NCBI GenBank assembly: GCA_045594105.1
Contig: JAZNXY010000085.1
Span: 1 to 18,044 of the forward strand
Length of the DNA: 18,044 nt
DNA from: URNF01 sp045594105
GTDB lineage: Bacteria; Bacillota; Clostridia; Oscillospirales; Acutalibacteraceae
Direction: 5' to 3'
The notes under the pieces are model-generated. The model had not been told where the DNA came from. It saw only the letters and a list, made by a program, of their open reading frames with translations, and did not search any database. Positions within the stretch are counted from its first letter, which is position 1, and each line of letters begins with the position of its first letter. A program made the position numbers and the translations under genes. Of this stretch, positions 14,886 through 18,044 are shown piece after piece.

Positions 14886-16059
14886 AAAAGCAGGGTGCGG
14901 CTGTCTGCCGTATATCTTTTTGTTTGCTTCTGTATTTTTCTGTGTAACACAGCTGCTTGACGCCGGCATATTCACTCCGAAAACCCCCATTCACGAAATA
15001 CAAACAACCGCACCTGAAAACCGCTTTTATTACAGTAGGTTGGATGAAACCGAAAAGGGTATTTACAGTGCTTTGTTTCAAACCGTGCAAAGCGGCAGTA
15101 TGCGTTGCGGGCTTTCCGGTATAGATGCACAGGCAGACGTTGACAGGATAGACCGTGCCGTACAGGCGCTCGCCTATGATTGCCCCGAATTTTTCTGGAT
15201 AGGCGGTGGCTGGCAGTTAGGTGGTCTTCGTGGCACCGACAGTGTCACCATTACCCTCACGCCGTACGCTTTTTGGGAATATGTTTCCAAGCCGCAAAAG
15301 TACATCGACACCTTCGAAAAAACCGTCAATGCGGTGGTGGAAAAGGCAAAAACCTATAAAACCGTATACGAGCAGACAGCGTTTGTACACGATTATATCG
15401 CACATAACACCTATTATGACTACGACCGCCTGGAAGAATCGCAAAAAACCTTCCATGCCGCCTCCAGCGAATATATTTATTCCGCTTACGGCTGTCTGGT
15501 AGACAAAGCGGCCGTGTGTGCAGGATACGCACGTGCCTTTCAGGTTATTATGCAGCGATTGGGGTATACCTGTGCCTACGTGCGTGGTGATGCAGGCGGA
15601 TCACATGCCTGGAACTATATCGTATTGGATAAAGAAGGATACTTCTTAGACGTCACGTGGGACGATGCGGATTTCCGTGATGACAACGGCAAGGTGCGAT
15701 TCCCCAACGATGCACAATACAATTATTTCTGCATCACCAAACGGGAACTCAACAAAACCCATACCGAGGACGAAACCGTGTTTGATATTCCAAACCCCAC
15801 CGCCACCAAATATAACTATTACCGCTACAACGGGTATTACGTTACAAACTATACCTTTGAGCAGGTAAAGGGTATCCTGGAGGACCAGTCGGCCAAAGCG
15901 GTGGTTTGTGTGCAATTTGCCACTGAGGACCAGTTTAACAAAGCTAAAACCGACCTCATTGACAAGGGCAAATGCAAGCAGGTGCCGTCACTAAAGAATA
16001 AAACCCTTTCGTACATTGCAGATAAAGACCACCTGAGCTTAACCTTCTTAAAAGAATAA
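14875..16059 (+). CDS. Membrane-anchored transglutaminase-like protein (394 aa)
   Basis: One hydrophobic segment near the N terminus (about 9-30, after basic RNKK) suggests a signal anchor, with the rest outside the cytoplasmic membrane. The transglutaminase-like (papain-fold) core carries Cys in KAAVCAGYARAF (C215), His in GGSHAWNYI (H244) and Asp in FLDVTWDD (D259), the usual catalytic triad. Such bacterial proteins are thought to be peptidases or amide-bond-forming enzymes acting on surface proteins or peptidoglycan; the substrate is not visible. The start ATG 14875 overlaps the PrsW gene, with GGGGAGG 5 bases upstream. A longer in-frame extension lies wholly inside PrsW and is unlikely. 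The stop is inside the terminator arm at 16058-16098. Confidence 0.87.
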   Translation: MRNKKAGCGCLPYIFLFASVFFCVTQLLDAGIFTPKTPIHEIQTTAPENRFYYSRLDETEKGIYSALFQTVQSGSMRCGLSGIDAQADVDRIDRAVQALAYDCPEFFWIGGGWQLGGLRGTDSVTITLTPYAFWEYVSKPQKYIDTFEKTVNAVVEKAKTYKTVYEQTAFVHDYIAHNTYYDYDRLEESQKTFHAASSEYIYSAYGCLVDKAAVCAGYARAFQVIMQRLGYTCAYVRGDAGGSHAWNYIVLDKEGYFLDVTWDDADFRDDNGKVRFPNDAQYNYFCITKRELNKTHTEDETVFDIPNPTATKYNYYRYNGYYVTNYTFEQVKGILEDQSAKAVVCVQFATEDQFNKAKTDLIDKGKCKQVPSLKNKTLSYIADKDHLSLTFLKE

Positions 16060-16098
16060 AAATAAGCGGATGCATATAGAATGCATCCGCTTATTTTT
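16058..16098. terminator. Bidirectional terminator between convergent operons
   Basis: Perfect 18-bp arms (16058-16075 / 16081-16098) enclose a 5-base loop (ATAGA), with A and T runs at the outer ends. It serves both the transglutaminase-like gene (stop 16057-16059) and the convergent Dabb gene (stop at 16097). Confidence 0.92.
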
Positions 16099-16390
16099 AT
16101 TGTTCAAAATCCAGACACATACGGGTTTCGGTGAACGGCCGTACCTTGCTGTCCGCCACCGCCACATGTGCAGGGTGGGTAGCATAATTTTTCAACGCCG
16201 CTTGCGTTTCAAACACGGAATACAGCATCACATCCGCATTGGAGGACGGCAGCTTTTCGGTCTGTACGCTGATTTCCAACAAACCGGGGATAACACCCAA
16301 AAGTGCCTCGAGCCCTTCCTTGATCCCTGCTTTTACCTCTGCAGTGTTATGCTCATCCTTCAGTTTCCACAAAATGATATGCTTTACCAT
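16097..16390 (-). CDS. Dabb-family (stress-responsive A/B barrel) protein (97 aa)
   Basis: The protein starts MVKHIILWKLKDE and continues with GLEALLGVIPGLLEISV, ADVMLYSVFE and LKNYATHPAHVAVADSKVRPF. This is the standard ferredoxin-like dimeric alpha/beta-barrel pattern of the Dabb family at its usual length. Members have varied or unknown roles; some are small enzymes and others are stress-induced. It is translationally coupled to the SulP gene: the ATG 16390 overlaps its stop by 7 bases, and GGGGAG lies upstream within SulP. A functional link with anion transport is not established. Confidence 0.9.
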   Translation of the reverse strand: MVKHIILWKLKDEHNTAEVKAGIKEGLEALLGVIPGLLEISVQTEKLPSSNADVMLYSVFETQAALKNYATHPAHVAVADSKVRPFTETRMCLDFEQ

Positions 16391-17673
16391 GACACTCTCC
16401 CCTTTTTCATCAATTTTTCTGCAAATATAAATACCAGTGTCAGCACGACCCCCACCGCAATCGCCACCACCAAGTCAAAAATAACGGTGAGGGCAAAGGT
16501 GACGAACAACACAACGATGTCGGCCACTTTTTTGGTTTTAGAAATCGCCACAAACTTTTTCCATTCGCTCATATTATATGCTACCATAAACAAAATGGCG
16601 GCAATGGTGGGCATCGGAATGAGTGCCGCATACGGCATTAAGAACAGCAGCACAAGCAACAGCACCACCGCATGCACCATACCTGCAACAGGTGTTCTGC
16701 CGCCGTTTTTGGCATTTGCGGAGGTACGGGCAATCGCACCTGTTGCGGGAATACCGCCAAACAGCACCGATGCGATATTACCCATACCCTGTGCAACCAG
16801 CTCTGCGTTGGGGTTATGCTTGCCGTCTACCATACCGTCCGCCACCACGCAGGAAAGCAACGATTCCACTGCGGCAAGCAGGGCAATGGTTACCGCATCG
16901 GGAAATACGGCGGCAATTTTTGCAAAGGAAAGGTCCATACCGCTAAAATCCACCTTTGGCAAGCCGACAGGAATGGTATACAAGTCCCCAATCGTATATA
17001 CCCCTGCGTCCAGAGCGGGAATAAGCTTTACAAGAAGGGCACTCACCACCACCGCAATCAGCGACGGCGGTATCCGTTTTTCGAATCTGGGATATACAAT
17101 CAGAATAGCAAGCGAAACAGCACCAATCAACAAAGCCCACGGGCTGAAGGTGTGCGCAGCGGCAATATTTGCCTCTATTTTTTCAAAGGTTTCAATGGGC
17201 TTCACGCCGCTCGCATAGGTAAGACCTAAAAAGTCCTTTATCTGTCCCAATAAAATGGTGACCGCAATACCGCCCGTAAAACCGACGGTAATGGTATGCG
17301 GCATATATTTAATAAACGTACCGAGCTTTAAGACGCCAAACAAGATCAGCAGAACACCTGCGATAACGGTCGCCAAAAACAGCCCGTCCATACCTTGTGT
17401 AGCTACCACGCCTGCCACAATCGTAGCAAATGCGGCGGTAGGACCGGCAATCTGCACCGTGCTGCCGCCCAGCAGGGATACCACAAACCCTGCGGCAATC
17501 GCCGTATAAATACCGCACGCAGGTTCCACACCCGAAGCAAGAGCCAGTGCAATAGACAGAGGCAAAGCGATAATCGCCACAATAATGCCGGCTATAATAT
17601 CATTGGTCAGTTGTTTTTTGCTGTAGCCGTGTAAGCTGCTTATCAGCTGCGGCTGCAAATAAAATGTTTTCAT
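16384..17673 (-). CDS. SulP-family inorganic anion transporter without STAS domain (429 aa)
   Basis: This is a strongly hydrophobic protein with about ten to eleven membrane segments and the typical SulP N-terminal blocks: DIIAGIIVAIIALPLSIALA, SGVEPACGIYTAIAAGFV and GGSTVQIAGPTAAF. Later blocks such as NPNAELVAQGMGNIASVLFGGIPATGAIARTSANA are equally diagnostic, and this Asn/Gly-rich loop helps form the transport site. SulP carriers move sulfate, bicarbonate or related anions; the substrate cannot be read from sequence. The usual cytoplasmic STAS domain is missing: the chain stops shortly after the last membrane helix. I chose ATG 17673, which follows GGGGAG. It has its own promoter and a downstream Dabb gene. 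Confidence 0.93.
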   Translation of the reverse strand: MKTFYLQPQLISSLHGYSKKQLTNDIIAGIIVAIIALPLSIALALASGVEPACGIYTAIAAGFVVSLLGGSTVQIAGPTAAFATIVAGVVATQGMDGLFLATVIAGVLLILFGVLKLGTFIKYMPHTITVGFTGGIAVTILLGQIKDFLGLTYASGVKPIETFEKIEANIAAAHTFSPWALLIGAVSLAILIVYPRFEKRIPPSLIAVVVSALLVKLIPALDAGVYTIGDLYTIPVGLPKVDFSGMDLSFAKIAAVFPDAVTIALLAAVESLLSCVVADGMVDGKHNPNAELVAQGMGNIASVLFGGIPATGAIARTSANAKNGGRTPVAGMVHAVVLLLVLLFLMPYAALIPMPTIAAILFMVAYNMSEWKKFVAISKTKKVADIVVLFVTFALTVIFDLVVAIAVGVVLTLVFIFAEKLMKKGRVSW

Positions 17674-17703
17674 TACTTTCTCCCCTTTTTTCGACACCCC
17701 TAC

Positions 17704-17731
17704 ATTATAGCACCCGCCCGCATATTGTCAA
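17704..17731 (-). promoter_or_regulatory. Near-consensus promoter of the SulP-Dabb operon
   Basis: On the minus strand, TTGACA (17731-17726) and TATAAT (17709-17704) match the sigma-70 consensus exactly, with a 16-base spacer. The start codon is about 31 bases downstream of the -10 box. Confidence 0.85.
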
Positions 17732-17734
17732 TAA

Positions 17735-17764
17735 AAAAACACGGTGTTGTAACACCGTGTTTTT
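17735..17764. terminator. Terminator hairpin between the edge gene and SulP
   Basis: Fourteen-bp arms (17735-17748 / 17751-17764) surround a GT centre, with A/T runs outside. It lies 8 bases after the minus-strand gene that ends at 17773 and directly upstream of the SulP promoter, whose -35 follows the T run. Confidence 0.85.
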
Positions 17765-17772
17765 CAATCTGT

Positions 17773-18044
17773 TCAAAATCGTGCGTTTTCGCTGCACTCC
17801 CAACGGTATACCACGTACAGCCGCCGCAACGCCTTAGGAAACCACGTGTTTTGCGGCTCTACCGAAAGTAAAAAATTGGTTTTGCCGAGCAGGTGGTGGT
17901 AATACCTGTCAATATCGGGTTTGCCCTCTCGCATAAAAGTGGTTTTTTTGCCGTGCAAAATGCTGTCAGCCAGACCAAACTTTATCGCATAATACAATTC
18001 CTGTCGCAGCTCTCGTTTATAGTCGGCAGAAACCGCCACCTTTT
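17773..18044 (-). CDS. Unrecognised protein, C-terminal part (cut by the right edge)
   Basis: The open frame ends with TGA at 17773-17775 and is open to the right edge, giving about 90 residues. The only start codon near the edge is a GTG at 18039 with no room for a proper ribosome site, so the gene probably begins outside the window. The visible part has ELYYAIKFGLADSILHGKK, DRYYHHLLGKTNFLLSVEPQNTWF (discontinuous, aromatic-rich) and RRLYVVYRWECSENARF. It has no membrane segment or catalytic motif that I recognise. A good terminator follows it, supporting that it is a real gene. Confidence 0.6.
   Translation of the reverse strand, partial: KVAVSADYKRELRQELYYAIKFGLADSILHGKKTTFMREGKPDIDRYYHHLLGKTNFLLSVEPQNTWFPKALRRLYVVYRWECSENARF

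Overview
The window looks like a chromosome segment of an anaerobic Firmicute, most likely a gut Clostridia of the Oscillospiraceae type. The grounds are strong GGAGG-type ribosome binding sites before almost every gene, roughly balanced base composition, compact operons, and families common there (SulP, PrsW, transglutaminase-like and WG-repeat proteins). The species is an inference; no rRNA or other marker gene is present.

Layout. Positions 1-145 hold the 3' end of a LysR-type regulator on the + strand. Positions 146-559 carry no protein gene. They contain three rho-independent-type hairpins and two tandem copies of a structured element, each ending in the same 16-base tail that includes a tRNA T-loop-like motif. 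Positions 560-12587 are one tightly packed minus-strand operon of ten genes. In transcription order these are: AAA+ ATPase, VirD4/TraG-like coupling ATPase without membrane segments, ClpP-like peptidase with a Ser-His-Asn triad, XRE-type regulator, CARF plus DUF1887 nuclease (Card1/Can2-like), two tandem YbjN-family proteins, a giant Clp-type AAA+ / receiver-like / FtsH-type AAA+ / M41 protease fusion, a membrane protein with tandem Rossmann (TrkA-N/RCK-like) domains and a C-terminal RyR-like segment, and a stand-alone RyR-domain protein. Gaps are 5-20 bases or overlaps. The promoter region (12588-12741) contains an AAAATG/CATTTT operator-like cluster and is shared with a divergent + operon of three genes: a WG-repeat-like protein, a PrsW-type membrane protease and an anchored transglutaminase-like protein. 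A bidirectional terminator (16058-16098) separates this from an ordinary minus-strand SulP transporter / Dabb protein pair with its own near-consensus promoter. The right edge cuts an unrecognised minus-strand gene.

How it may work together. The ten-gene operon combines a nucleotide-sensing CARF nuclease, two protease engines (ClpP and FtsH-type M41), three further AAA+/P-loop motors or modules, RyR domains, a likely membrane-bound nucleotide-binding sensor and its own repressor-like regulator. It has no Cas gene, CD-NTase, CRISPR array, relaxase or other conjugation gene. I infer a stress-response or anti-invader system: a ligand sensed by the CARF and/or RyR/Rossmann modules would trigger nucleic-acid cleavage and regulated proteolysis. 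This is a hypothesis from gene content and linkage. The domain calls are from motifs that can be read in the sequence.
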